Shown here piece by piece: positions 1-6,633 of a DNA stretch of 11,544 nt. The notes beneath the pieces were generated by a model. The model saw only the letters and a list, made by a program, of their open reading frames with translations. It did no database searches and had not been told where the DNA came from. Numbering within the stretch: position 1 is the first letter of the stretch; each line of letters opens with the position of its first letter. Location of the stretch: the NCBI GenBank assembly GCA_002340355.1, contig DDLX01000020.1, forward strand, positions 1-11,544. Reading direction: 5' to 3'. Origin of the DNA: Cytophagales bacterium UBA2561. GTDB lineage: Bacteria > Bacteroidota > Bacteroidia > Cytophagales > Thermoflexibacteraceae. The position numbers were made by a program, and so were the translations under genes.

Positions 1-293
1 ACATTTTAACACAACAAAATCCGCCACAAAATCCAATCTCAATTCCACAAAAAACACACGGAATTGACTTTGGAAATAAGGCAAAATCTTCATTCTTTCA
101 TGACATTTTAGCACAACAAAATCCAATCTCAATTCCACAAAAAGCATATGAAATTGACTTTGGAAGTAAGGCAAAGTCCTCATTCTTTCATGACATTTTA
201 GCACAACAAAATCCGCCACAAAATCCAATCTCAATTCCGCAAAAAGCATACGAAATTGACTTTGGAAATAAGGCAAAATCTTCATTTTTTGAA
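1..293 (+). repeat. Three in-frame tandem repeats (102/90/102 bp)
   Basis: Units run 1-101 (first base cut off), 102-191 and 192-293. They are nearly identical in DNA and protein; a unit begins DILAQQNPPQNPISI and ends with the AKSSFF stretch. The middle unit lacks 12 bp (four codons, PPQN-like). In the full units those 12 bp lie between two copies of AAAATCC, which is what replication slippage or unequal recombination would remove. All lengths are multiples of three, so the frame is kept. More copies may lie left of the window. Confidence 0.9.
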
Positions 294-791
294 GATAAAA
301 TTGAAAATCAGAAAAAACAAGATATAAGAACAACAAATTCAAATCTTGTGTTAGCACGGGAAGAAGTCCATCGCCTCCGAGAAGCAATTTCAGAAACTCA
401 AGCCGAACAAAAAGTGATTGTGATTGATGACATTTCTACAAACGAGCTGGTAAATTTAGATGATGATTTAAGTTTCTTTGATAACGTTGAAGATAAAATC
501 AAAACAAACACGACAGACTCACAAGAACGTTGGCAATCTTTAATTGAGAAGTTTATTAAAGAAGAACCCAGTATTGGTTCAAACCGTTCAAAGACTACAA
601 TTCCTGAAAATACAATTGATTTAGCAAAGAAAAGTACTGAAAATCGTTTCTTTATTTCTGAAAATTTAGCCTTGATTTATACCAAACAAGGTAAAAAACA
701 ACGTGCTATCGAAATTTACAAGAAATTAATCTTGAAATATCCTGAGAAAAGCTGTTACTTTGCAGACCGTATTGAAAAATTGAAAGCATAA
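1..791 (+). CDS. TPR-tail protein upstream of secG (5' truncated)
   Basis: The frame is open from the left edge (first full codon at 3) to TAA at 789-791, so the true start lies outside the window. A GTG at 348 is only an internal codon. The visible 262 residues fall into three parts. Residues 1-97 are a linker of near-identical tandem units rich in Gln, Asn and Pro (see the repeat entry). About 130 residues of charged, probably flexible sequence follow. The last 45 residues or so resemble one tetratricopeptide-type helical pair, with SENLALIYTKQGKKQRAIEI followed by a YPEKS-FAD-IEKLK tail. From memory, Bacteroidota genomes often carry a protein with this kind of tail directly before secG, annotated only as TPR or hypothetical. 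A role in envelope protein assembly is inferred from position alone. secG starts 20 bases after the stop, which suggests cotranscription. Confidence 0.8.
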   Translation, partial: ILTQQNPPQNPISIPQKTHGIDFGNKAKSSFFHDILAQQNPISIPQKAYEIDFGSKAKSSFFHDILAQQNPPQNPISIPQKAYEIDFGNKAKSSFFEDKIENQKKQDIRTTNSNLVLAREEVHRLREAISETQAEQKVIVIDDISTNELVNLDDDLSFFDNVEDKIKTNTTDSQERWQSLIEKFIKEEPSIGSNRSKTTIPENTIDLAKKSTENRFFISENLALIYTKQGKKQRAIEIYKKLILKYPEKSCYFADRIEKLKA

Positions 792-811
792 AATTAAGTA
801 TAATATTTATT

Positions 812-1249
812 ATGGATACAGTTGTTATCGGGTTAATTCTAGCCGTTTCGGTCTTATTGGTTCTGGTCGTTTTAGCACAAAACTCTAAAGGTGGAGGAGT
901 AAGTGGAACATTTGGTGGTTCAGGAGCGCAAGTAATGGGAGCAAAACGAACTACCGACTTCTTGGAAAAATTAACATGGGGTTTAGCAGGAGGATTATTA
1001 GTTTTATCTTTATTAACTAACGTAGTTATTAAATCAGATGGGCAACAATTTTCTAGCTCAAATATGGATGCCGCAAAAGACAAAACGCTGATTAATACTG
1101 ATGTCAATCAAGGTGGAGCAGAAACGGAAGCTCCTACATTTATAGAAGAAGGTGCAGAAAACCCCGAAGGTGAAGGAAGTGCAATTAAAGAAGTCGCACC
1201 CGAAGGAACTCAAGAAGCTCCAACAAATAACGAAGAAACAACAGAATAA
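812..1249 (+). CDS. secG: Protein translocase subunit SecG
   Basis: SecG is the small non-essential partner of SecY and SecE in the inner-membrane Sec channel and helps SecA-driven export. The 145-residue protein has the family layout: a hydrophobic helix at about residues 3-22, then the conserved cytoplasmic loop with AQNSKGGGVSGTFGG and the KRTTDFLEKLTW motif, then a second helix at about 53-70. The tail from about 75 to the end is long, acidic, and rich in Glu, Asn, Gly and Thr. Bacteroidota SecG proteins often carry such a low-complexity tail, which is absent from the roughly 110-residue E. coli protein. The ATG at 812 places the first helix exactly at the N-terminus. The gene follows the TPR-tail gene by 20 bases and ends before a strong terminator at 1287-1320, so it is probably the last gene of that operon. 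Confidence 0.95.
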   Translation: MDTVVIGLILAVSVLLVLVVLAQNSKGGGVSGTFGGSGAQVMGAKRTTDFLEKLTWGLAGGLLVLSLLTNVVIKSDGQQFSSSNMDAAKDKTLINTDVNQGGAETEAPTFIEEGAENPEGEGSAIKEVAPEGTQEAPTNNEETTE

Positions 1250-1286
1250 AAATAAAGAGTGATAACTCTATTACTATTTTAAACAT

Positions 1287-1320
1287 AAAAAACCATTTGA
1301 GCGTATCAAATGGTTTTTTT
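1287..1320 (+). terminator. Rho-independent terminator after secG
   Basis: The left arm 1287-1300 (AAAAAACCATTTGA) pairs perfectly with 1306-1319 around a five-base loop GCGTA, and the right arm ends in a run of seven T. It lies 38 bases after the secG stop. Because both arms carry A/T runs it could also stop transcription from the other strand. The next gene starts just behind it, so possible TTG starts inside the hairpin are unlikely to be real. Confidence 0.85.
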
Positions 1321-1338
1321 ATTGTAAATCCCATAGAA

Positions 1339-2145
1339 ATGTATAGTATTAATAAAGATAATCGAATAAAGTTAAAAGAAAAACTAAAAATTAATGCCAA
1401 TAAACCATTTGGAGATGAATTTATCCGAACAACTGATTTGGAAATGCAAATCATCGATGAGTATGGGTTTGAAGGAATTCAATTAATTTTTGAACCAGAA
1501 AATAGTGCTAATTATTTTTTATTAGGTCAGTTTCCAAATGATTGTCCTTGGATAACTTATAACGATAAGTCTATTGATGAGTTTATTTCACTAAATTTTT
1601 TAGCCATTCGAGACAAAATTCCCCAGTTAATTTCCACTATGCAAAAGAAATGTCGATTTATTTATGCTGAAAAGCAAGGTCAAAAATGGTACCTTCATTA
1701 TTGGTTAATATCAGAACTATATGATCGAAGAAATTATTATTGTATTTATACAGGTGGAAGCCCACAAACAAATCTCAAAGAAAATGGTAGTTTAGTCAAA
1801 TTTAAATGGACATTACCATCCGATTTACAAGAATTCTATTCCATTCATAATGGTTTTGGAGAGGTAAATGGTCGCAATTGTATTCTCAACCACGAACAAA
1901 TAAAAGTTATGGGAGAGATAATGAATCCGATTTGCCAAGAACAAAACATTACTCCTGAAGGGTATTCATTCAATGATTTGTTAGAGTTTTTTCCAGATGG
2001 TGCAGGAAATGCACAATGCTTTTTGAGGAAAGATAACAAACATTATCAGACCGTAGACTGGGATCATGAAACATGGGAAATCTCAGAAGAACAAAGTTTT
2101 TATGAATTTGTAGATGAATGGTTGTCACAAATTGATGAAGAATAA
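1339..2145 (+). CDS. SUKH (SMI1/KNR4) domain protein
   Basis: The 268-residue protein carries a SUKH-type domain at about residues 155-265. It starts at the WTLPSDLQEFYSIHNGFGEV segment (the typical 'LP-dl-xx-fy-xx-NG-G' opening). It continues through a FFPDGAGNAQCF segment and a VDWDHETWEIS segment, and ends with a FYEFVDEWL helix. In bacteria SUKH proteins are mostly immunity proteins against contact-dependent or polymorphic toxins, while some have other binding roles. The first 150 residues are not recognised; they contain aromatic, Trp- and Tyr-rich stretches and may be a second ligand-binding domain. No toxin gene lies beside it. I chose ATG 1339 because the same frame upstream to a TTG at 1297 runs through the secG terminator. 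The gene follows that terminator closely, and no clear promoter is visible. Confidence 0.75.
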   Translation: MYSINKDNRIKLKEKLKINANKPFGDEFIRTTDLEMQIIDEYGFEGIQLIFEPENSANYFLLGQFPNDCPWITYNDKSIDEFISLNFLAIRDKIPQLISTMQKKCRFIYAEKQGQKWYLHYWLISELYDRRNYYCIYTGGSPQTNLKENGSLVKFKWTLPSDLQEFYSIHNGFGEVNGRNCILNHEQIKVMGEIMNPICQEQNITPEGYSFNDLLEFFPDGAGNAQCFLRKDNKHYQTVDWDHETWEISEEQSFYEFVDEWLSQIDEE

Positions 2146-2195
2146 ATAGATTCTCTATCTTTAAAGAATATTCAAATCTATAATTGACCAAAACC

Positions 2196-3416
2196 ATGTC
2201 AAAACAACACCCCAAAACTGTTTTATGTGTTGCCTGTTATTTCAAAGGCATCGAATTTATGGAGGAAATGCACCAACTCGGTGTAAGAGTACTTTTATTG
2301 ACTGGATTAGCTCTAAAGGATAGGGATTGGCCTCACGAAAGTATTACAGAATTTTTTTATATTCCTGATGAAGGCGACGATTGGGATATAAATATGGTTT
2401 ATAAAGGATTAAGTGTAGTTTATCAAAAACAGAAAATTGATTTTATTGTCGCTCTAGATGACTTCGATGTTGAGAAAGCAGCTGCCTTACGTGAGCATTT
2501 TCGTATTTCAGGCATGAGTGAAAGTAACGCTCGACTGTTTCGTGATAAACTGGCAATGCGAGTAAAAGCACAAGCATTAGGTATTCCTGTTCCTACTTTT
2601 ACTTCACTCTTTAATGATCAAGAAATCAATGAGTTTGCAGATACAGTACCTGCTCCTTGGCTTATTAAACCACGACTACAAGCCTCTGCTACAGGCATTA
2701 TTAAAATCCACTCCAAAGAAGAGCTTTGGGAAGTCATTCATCGGCTAGGAGATGATAGAAGTTTTCATTTGCTCGAACGATTTGCCCCTGGTGCGGTCTA
2801 TCATGTAGATGCCTTAACCTATAAGAGTGACGTTATTTTTGCCAAGGCACACCAATATATGGATACACCAATGGAAGTAGCACACGAAGGTGGAATTTTT
2901 CGAACTCATACCGTTGAAAGAGGCTCAAAAGATGAGCAAAAATTATTAGAATTACACCAAAAATTAATTGAGGGCTTTGGTCTAGCTTATAGTGCCTCGC
3001 ATACCGAATTTATTAAAGATCAAGAAACAGGTATTTTTTATTTTTTAGAAACAGCTTCACGGGTTGGAGGCGCACATACCTCAGATTTAGTTGAGGCATC
3101 TTCAGGAATTAATCTTTGGAAAGAATGGGCAAAAATTGAATTAGCTATGGTAACAGATGATTCTTATCAACTACCTGAGATTTCAAATTCTTATTCAGGA
3201 ACAGTACTTTCACTTGCCAAACAAGAAACTCCTGATACTTCTGCCTATCAAGATTCTGAAATTTGGATGCGATTAGATGGAATGAAAAATCATGTAGGAT
3301 TTATATTAAAAAGTGATAATTTACAACATCTTACTAAGTTAATGCAAAATTACGCTACTCGAATTTACCAAGATTTCCATGCTCAAATGCCCATTACAGA
3401 AAAGCCTCTTCACTAA
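2196..3416 (+). CDS. ATP-grasp domain ligase, substrate unknown
   Basis: ATP-grasp enzymes activate a carboxylate as an acyl phosphate and join it to an amine or thiol. The 406-residue protein has the three-part layout. An N-terminal Rossmann-like lobe (about 1-110) begins KTVLCVACYFKGIEF and includes IDFIVALDDFD. A central part follows, with K158 in the LIKPR segment and E194 in LLERF as expected nucleotide contacts. The C-terminal part has E271 (HTEF) and E285 in FLETASRVGGAH, which fit the magnesium-binding positions; R289 is a likely phosphate contact. The length and layout match stand-alone 'ATP-grasp / carboxylate-amine ligase' proteins rather than a purine or biotin enzyme, and neither neighbour hints at the substrate. 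The ATG at 2196 is preferred to an in-frame TTG at 2184, which would add four residues. The gene follows the SUKH gene by 50 bases and could share its transcript. Confidence 0.8.
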   Translation: MSKQHPKTVLCVACYFKGIEFMEEMHQLGVRVLLLTGLALKDRDWPHESITEFFYIPDEGDDWDINMVYKGLSVVYQKQKIDFIVALDDFDVEKAAALREHFRISGMSESNARLFRDKLAMRVKAQALGIPVPTFTSLFNDQEINEFADTVPAPWLIKPRLQASATGIIKIHSKEELWEVIHRLGDDRSFHLLERFAPGAVYHVDALTYKSDVIFAKAHQYMDTPMEVAHEGGIFRTHTVERGSKDEQKLLELHQKLIEGFGLAYSASHTEFIKDQETGIFYFLETASRVGGAHTSDLVEASSGINLWKEWAKIELAMVTDDSYQLPEISNSYSGTVLSLAKQETPDTSAYQDSEIWMRLDGMKNHVGFILKSDNLQHLTKLMQNYATRIYQDFHAQMPITEKPLH

Positions 3417-3444
3417 AAAAATTTAGGAAATAGGACACTTATAT

Positions 3445-3478
3445 ACTGACCAAATTCCAAAACATGGCATTGGTCAGT
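3445..3478. terminator. Hairpin between convergent genes
   Basis: ACTGACCAA at 3445-3453 pairs perfectly with TTGGTCAGT at 3470-3478, and a short CCA/TGG pair can form within the 16-base loop. It sits 28 bases after the ATP-grasp stop and 12 bases from the stop of the convergent small gene, the place for a shared terminator. The T-rich stretch on the plus-strand side is interrupted (ACACTTTTG) and the minus-strand side lacks a T run, so termination strength is uncertain. Confidence 0.45.
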
Positions 3479-3490
3479 TACACTTTTGTC

Positions 3491-3664
3491 TCATTTTTGT
3501 GTTTCTAATTTTTTGATTTCTGCCAGTATATCTTCAGCTTCAGCTGTTTTAGCATCACTGGCTCGGCGGTCTTTTCGTGAAAGCACAAAGGCTTCTTCCA
3601 TCAACTTCTCATAACGTTTATGAAGTTTTTCTAAAGGTGTTTTCTTTTTGAATAATCCAAACAT
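3491..3664 (-). CDS. Lacal_2735-type small protein, copy 1 (57 aa)
   Basis: Reading the minus strand from ATG at 3664-3662 to TGA at 3493-3491 gives 57 residues. The protein starts MFGLFKKKTP, has RYEKLMEEAFVLSRKD in the middle, then SDAKTAEAEDIL, and ends KKLETQK. It is charged and helical, with no signal or membrane segment, and is probably cytoplasmic. It matches the small Bacteroidota family I know as Lacal_2735 (about 60 residues, MFGLFKK start, AEA motif), whose function is unknown. By eye it shares about 33 of its first 53 residues with the next gene upstream on the same strand (3752-3937), so the two are paralogs from a tandem duplication. Its short length makes it easy to miss in automatic calls. 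The conserved residues and start argue that it is real. Confidence 0.8.
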   Translation of the reverse strand: MFGLFKKKTPLEKLHKRYEKLMEEAFVLSRKDRRASDAKTAEAEDILAEIKKLETQK

Positions 3665-3751
3665 AACCGACTTGTTTTTAATAAATTAGAAATTTTTATT
3701 TCCTAAACGGTTTGTAAGTTGGATTTGTTTGGAAAGAAACATATAAAAAAA

Positions 3752-3937
3752 TTAAACTAAAATACTATTTCTATCGTTCAATTGATGTAATTTGAATAAA
3801 ATAGCGTCAGCTTCTGCCGTTTTTGCACTAGAAGCCTGTTCATCTTTTCGAGAAAGTAAAAAAGCTTCATGCATCAATTTTTGATAGCGTGAGCGGAGTT
3901 GTTCTTCTTCGGTTTTCTTTTTAAATAATCGGAGCAT
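3752..3937 (-). CDS. Lacal_2735-type small protein, copy 2 (61 aa)
   Basis: This 61-residue protein starts MLRLFKKKTEEEQLRSRY and shares the core KLM-EAF-LSRKD, the AS-AKTAEA block and IL with its neighbour at 3491-3664. The two differ mainly at the second and third residues, in the helix flanks and at the C-terminus, which here ends NDRNSILV. It is a short, charged, probably two-helix cytoplasmic protein of unknown function. An 87-base gap separates the two genes, so they may form one transcript read leftward from a candidate promoter near 4010. The family name is from memory; the paralogy is seen directly. Confidence 0.8.
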   Translation of the reverse strand: MLRLFKKKTEEEQLRSRYQKLMHEAFLLSRKDEQASSAKTAEADAILFKLHQLNDRNSILV

Positions 3938-4009
3938 GACCTAATTAACTTGGAGATAAAATAATTGAATATCGAGTATAAAATAGGTTATAGGTCGTAT
4001 GTTTTAGCA

Positions 4010-4017
4010 CAAAGGTA
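4010..4017 (-). promoter_or_regulatory. Candidate -7 box for the small paralog pair
   Basis: On the minus strand this reads TACCTTTG, an exact match to the TAnnTTTG -7 element described for Bacteroidota primary sigma factor promoters. It lies 72 bases before the start of the 61-residue gene, with an AT-rich leader. No TTTG -33 box is found at the usual spacing, so this is a half-match only. Confidence 0.35.
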
Positions 4018-4110
4018 AAGATTTTTTCATAATTTTAGGATTTTTCTTGCAAAACTTACACAGCCTTTTATTAGTTTTTTTGAGGTAAACTTAAAATCTC
4101 AGATAGTTTA

Positions 4111-4141
4111 TTGGTCAATCAAATTTTTTCCCATAGATTTT
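4111..4141 (+). promoter_or_regulatory. Candidate promoter for the ECF sigma operon
   Basis: TTGG at 4111-4114 and TAGATTTT at 4134-4141 are 19 bases apart. They resemble the Bacteroidota TTTG / TAnnTTTG pair with one mismatch in each box. The implied transcript start near 4147 would give a leader of about 50 bases before ATG 4195. Such weak matches are common in AT-rich DNA, and an autoregulated ECF promoter would look different. Confidence 0.25.
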
Positions 4142-4194
4142 AAACCTTTGGCTTTCGATTTTGTCCAATCCCTGAAAAACAGACTTTGATTTTT

Positions 4195-4827
4195 ATGCAG
4201 GGTACGATTGCTCAAAAAATGTCGATTCATAAAACCGAAAATGCGCCTCGGAAAGCACAAAATATGTCCTCAAAAACAACTCATTTTTTGGATGATTCGG
4301 TTTTATTAGCGAAATTCCGAAATCCAACTTCACAAACGTATGCCTTTAATTTGATAGTGCGAAAGTATCGGGAACGGGTTTATTTTCATATTCGGAAAAT
4401 GGTCATTGACCATGATGATGCAGATGACTTAACACAGGACGTTTTTGTCAAAGTTTGGAAAGCCTTGCCCAAATTTCGAGGTGATTCCCAACTTTATACG
4501 TGGATTTATCGCATTGCTTCGAATGAATGTCTCACATTTTTGAAGAAAAAACGACAACGTTTCTTTATTCCAATTCACGATATTTCTCATGAATTAAGTC
4601 AAAAATTGGAAGCCAGTAGAGATTTTTCAGGGGATGAAATTCAACAAAAACTTCAAAAAGCACTACTGAAATTACCTGATAAACAACGTTTAGTTTTCAA
4701 TATGAAATATTTTGACGATATGAAATATAGGGATATGGCAGAGATTTTAGGCACTTCTGTAGGTGGACTCAAAGCCTCCTATCATCATGCGGTTAAGAAA
4801 ATCGAAAACGAGCTAAATCCAAAATAA
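4195..4827 (+). CDS. ECF-type RNA polymerase sigma factor
   Basis: This is a sigma-70 family factor of the extracytoplasmic function class (210 residues from ATG 4195), which directs RNA polymerase to a small regulon when released. Region 2 is clear: FNLIVRKYRERVYFHIRKM, then HDDADDLTQDVFVKVWKAL and the -10-binding segment FRGDSQLYTWIYRIASNE. Region 4 starts at LQKALLKLPDKQRLVFNMKY and contains a helix-turn-helix, YRDMAEILGTSVGGLKASYH. There is no region 1.1 or 3, as expected. The N-terminal 25 residues or so are unusual and basic; starts at ATG 4219 or ATG 4264 (MSSKTTHFLDD) are equally possible, and the last gives the usual family length. A membrane protein gene follows after 50 bases and an exported protein gene after that. 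This is the usual Bacteroidota setting for an ECF factor controlled from the envelope. Confidence 0.92.
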   Translation: MQGTIAQKMSIHKTENAPRKAQNMSSKTTHFLDDSVLLAKFRNPTSQTYAFNLIVRKYRERVYFHIRKMVIDHDDADDLTQDVFVKVWKALPKFRGDSQLYTWIYRIASNECLTFLKKKRQRFFIPIHDISHELSQKLEASRDFSGDEIQQKLQKALLKLPDKQRLVFNMKYFDDMKYRDMAEILGTSVGGLKASYHHAVKKIENELNPK

Positions 4828-4877
4828 TTTTTAGCTGATTTGGTTGGTACATTTTCAAAAATTTAGTCCAATAAATC

Positions 4878-5318
4878 ATGAAAAAAAAGATAAAATTAGA
4901 AGATATTCGTCCCGATAATGAACTTTATGAGGTAGAAGAAACCTATTTTGATGAATTATCAAACCGAATTTCAAATAGTGTTCAACAACAAAATTCGACA
5001 AGCTCCCAAACGATTTTTGGTCAAATTTGGGGATGGAAAACTATAAAATATGGTACTTTAACTGCATTTTTGGTAATATTTGGAGTGCTATTGGGTTATT
5101 ATTTGCAACCTTCAAAGAACAATCAAGTATCACAAAATCAGTTATTTGTAGAAGTTCCTTCGGAAGCACTAACTTCTTATTTGATGCAAGAAGAATTAGA
5201 AGATGAATTTTTAATACCGTACTATGCTGGGAGTTCGACCGAAATGTATTCCGATTTTTCAGAAATTTCTGCCGAAACCCTTCAAGAACAAGTAATTGAT
5301 TTAGAAGATTATTTTTAA
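4878..5318 (+). CDS. Single-pass membrane protein, candidate anti-sigma partner
   Basis: This 146-residue protein is not recognised by family. Residues 1-56 are charged and should lie in the cytoplasm, starting with KKKIKLEDIRPDNELYEVEE. Residues 57-76 form one hydrophobic helix (TIKYGTLTAFLVIFGVLLGY). Residues 77-146 should be periplasmic and are strongly acidic: about 15 Asp/Glu against one Lys, ending DLEDYF. Size, topology and position straight after an ECF sigma gene fit a small anti-sigma or accessory regulator. However, I see no zinc-binding HxxxCxxC motif of the ZAS anti-sigma domain, so any sigma contact would be of another kind. The next gene begins at the base after its stop codon, which indicates translational coupling. 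The role is inferred from context. Confidence 0.75.
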   Translation: MKKKIKLEDIRPDNELYEVEETYFDELSNRISNSVQQQNSTSSQTIFGQIWGWKTIKYGTLTAFLVIFGVLLGYYLQPSKNNQVSQNQLFVEVPSEALTSYLMQEELEDEFLIPYYAGSSTEMYSDFSEISAETLQEQVIDLEDYF

Positions 5319-5801
5319 ATGAAAATTATGAAATATCTAAAATATTTAGGATTCTTTTTAGGATTTTTTTTAATGTCATGGACTATTCAAGCACAATATG
5401 AACCCAGCGAAGACGATATGAAGCGCATTGAAAACATGAAAATTGGCTACATTACCAAAAGTCTTAATTTGACCACGGAAGAAGCTCAAAAATTTTGGCC
5501 TATCTACAATGAATATAACAATACCCAAAAAAACATTCGGAAACAACTTCATCAGCTTAGAAAATTGAAACCTTTCGAAAAAAGTGAGTCAGAAGTGAAG
5601 AAAACTCTTGAAAAAACTTTAGATTTAAAACAACAGCTATTAGATGTTGAAAAAAAATATTTGAAAAAGTTCTTAGAAGTTATTTCGGCTAAAAAAGTAG
5701 GAGCATTGTACCATGCAGAACGAGAGTTTAAGCATCAAATGTTTCGGGAACTACACCAAAGAGGCAAACGAAAATCTAAAGGTGAACACGGTAGTCATTA
5801 G
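5319..5801 (+). CDS. Exported Spy/CpxP-like helical protein ('sensor of ECF sigma')
   Basis: The 160-residue protein has a signal peptide (basic MKIMKYLKY, hydrophobic GFFLGFFLMSW, likely cut after IQA at about residue 25). An all-helical, charged mature part follows. The segment LNLTTEEAQKFWPIYNEYN resembles the LTxxQ-type repeats of Spy and CpxP periplasmic proteins. A long Lys-rich helix follows, then GALYHAEREFKHQMFREL, and a basic tail ending GEHGSH. Related short proteins in Bacteroidota are often named 'sensor of ECF-type sigma factor' because they sit beside ECF genes. In Spy and CpxP the fold is a cradle that binds misfolded periplasmic protein; here that role is inferred. The ATG at 5319 abuts the previous stop codon, so the three genes 4195-5801 very likely form one operon. 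The mature part is basic, which complements the acidic tail of the preceding protein. Confidence 0.8.
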   Translation: MKIMKYLKYLGFFLGFFLMSWTIQAQYEPSEDDMKRIENMKIGYITKSLNLTTEEAQKFWPIYNEYNNTQKNIRKQLHQLRKLKPFEKSESEVKKTLEKTLDLKQQLLDVEKKYLKKFLEVISAKKVGALYHAEREFKHQMFRELHQRGKRKSKGEHGSH

Positions 5802-5806
5802 AAATT

Positions 5807-6629
5807 ATGAGCGCGCTTCAAGATAAATATATCAATTCTTTAACTGATCTTGGATTCAAAAAGCTATTTGGTTCTGAAGCAAATAAAGATTTATTGATGC
5901 GCTTTCTAAATCAGGCTTAACCTGATAATCATCAAATTACAAGTTTAACATATTCCCAAAATGAATATTTAGAAAATTTAGAAATTGATCGAAAAGCTAT
6001 TTTTGATATTTATTATAAAGGAAAAAATGGAGAGAATTTTATTGTCGAAATTCAGAAAGCCAAACAAAATTGTTTCAAAGACAGAATCTTTTCCGATCCA
6101 GAAATAAGCTCAAAAAGGAGATTGGGATTACCAATTACAGCCAATTTATACGGTAGGAATTTTGGATTTTAATTTTACGGAGACGAAAGATAATCTCAAA
6201 TTCTTGCATCAAATCAATTTAAAAGATCAATAATGTAAGGTTTTATATAGAAAGTTACAATTTATATTTTTCGAATTACCCAAATTCAAGAAAACAAAGG
6301 AGGAATTAGAAACTCAATTTGAGAAATGGCTTTTTGTATTGAAACATTTGGCAAATTTGCAAAATCATCCTAAGGCATTACAAGATCGAGTTCAAAAAAA
6401 ATTATTTGAAAAAGTCGAAATTGCAAAATTTACACCTAAAGAATGTCAAACGTATAAAAGTAGTTTTAAATATTACCTAAATATGAAAAATGTACTTGAT
6501 ACTGCAAAAGAGAAGGGTGTAAAAAAAGGAAAACTTGAAGTTACTAAACAAATGCAATCCGAAGGGATGAACTGGGAAATAATTACTCGAATAACAGGAA
6601 TCTCACAAGAAGAAATCCAAAATTTATAA
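5807..6629 (+). pseudogene. Decayed Rpn-family PD-(D/E)XK nuclease/transposase
   Basis: The remains read, across frames, as one protein of the Rpn / PDDEXK_2 family (recombination-promoting nuclease or putative transposase). The N-terminal part from ATG 5807 has FTDLGFKKLFG-like residues (TDLGFKKLFGSEANKDLLM). The nuclease core DRKAIFDIYY plus FIVEIQKAKQN supplies the Asp and Glu-x-Gln motif. Four lesions are visible: TAA at 5918-5920 (probably Leu TTA changed), a frameshift near 6086-6092 where about 14 bases seem lost from the segment after KDR, TAA at 6105-6107, and TAA at 6231-6233. After the frameshift the other frame continues cleanly with QKGDWDYQL, YTVGILDFNF, LPKFKKTKEELE and KWLFVLKHL. 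It ends in a 96-residue open piece (6339-6629) with EIAKFTPKE and the usual charged tail. It starts five bases after the Spy-like gene. A functional protein from it is very unlikely. Confidence 0.88.
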
Positions 6630-6633
6630 ACTA

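Noticed and set aside
1..293. Regular direct repeats resembling a CRISPR array
   Set aside because: Units are contiguous with no unique spacers, keep one reading frame and encode near-identical peptide, so they are coding tandem repeats.
1297..1338. TTG start for the SUKH gene inside the hairpin
   Set aside because: The added residues are translated from the terminator's right arm and T run; ATG 1339 lies just behind it.
706..1454. Two minus-strand open frames over the TPR tail, secG and the following gene start
   Set aside because: They lie opposite clear genes, cross the secG terminator and have no recognisable protein pattern; the plus-strand coding evidence is much stronger.
2146..2181. 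Inverted repeat ATAGATT / AATCTAT between the SUKH and ATP-grasp genes
   Set aside because: Seven AT-rich base pairs with a loop of about 20 bases and no T run; such pairs are expected by chance here.
1845..2215. Minus-strand open frames opposite the SUKH gene end and ATP-grasp start
   Set aside because: They are antisense shadows without start context or family features.
6339..6629. A separate 96-residue gene
   Set aside because: Its sequence continues the same frame from upstream family residues and is the C-terminal end of the Rpn-type pseudogene.
5807..6629. Programmed frameshift or stop readthrough rescuing the Rpn gene
   Set aside because: Three stops plus a net 14-base loss inside a conserved segment point to decay; no slippery site suited to rescue was seen.
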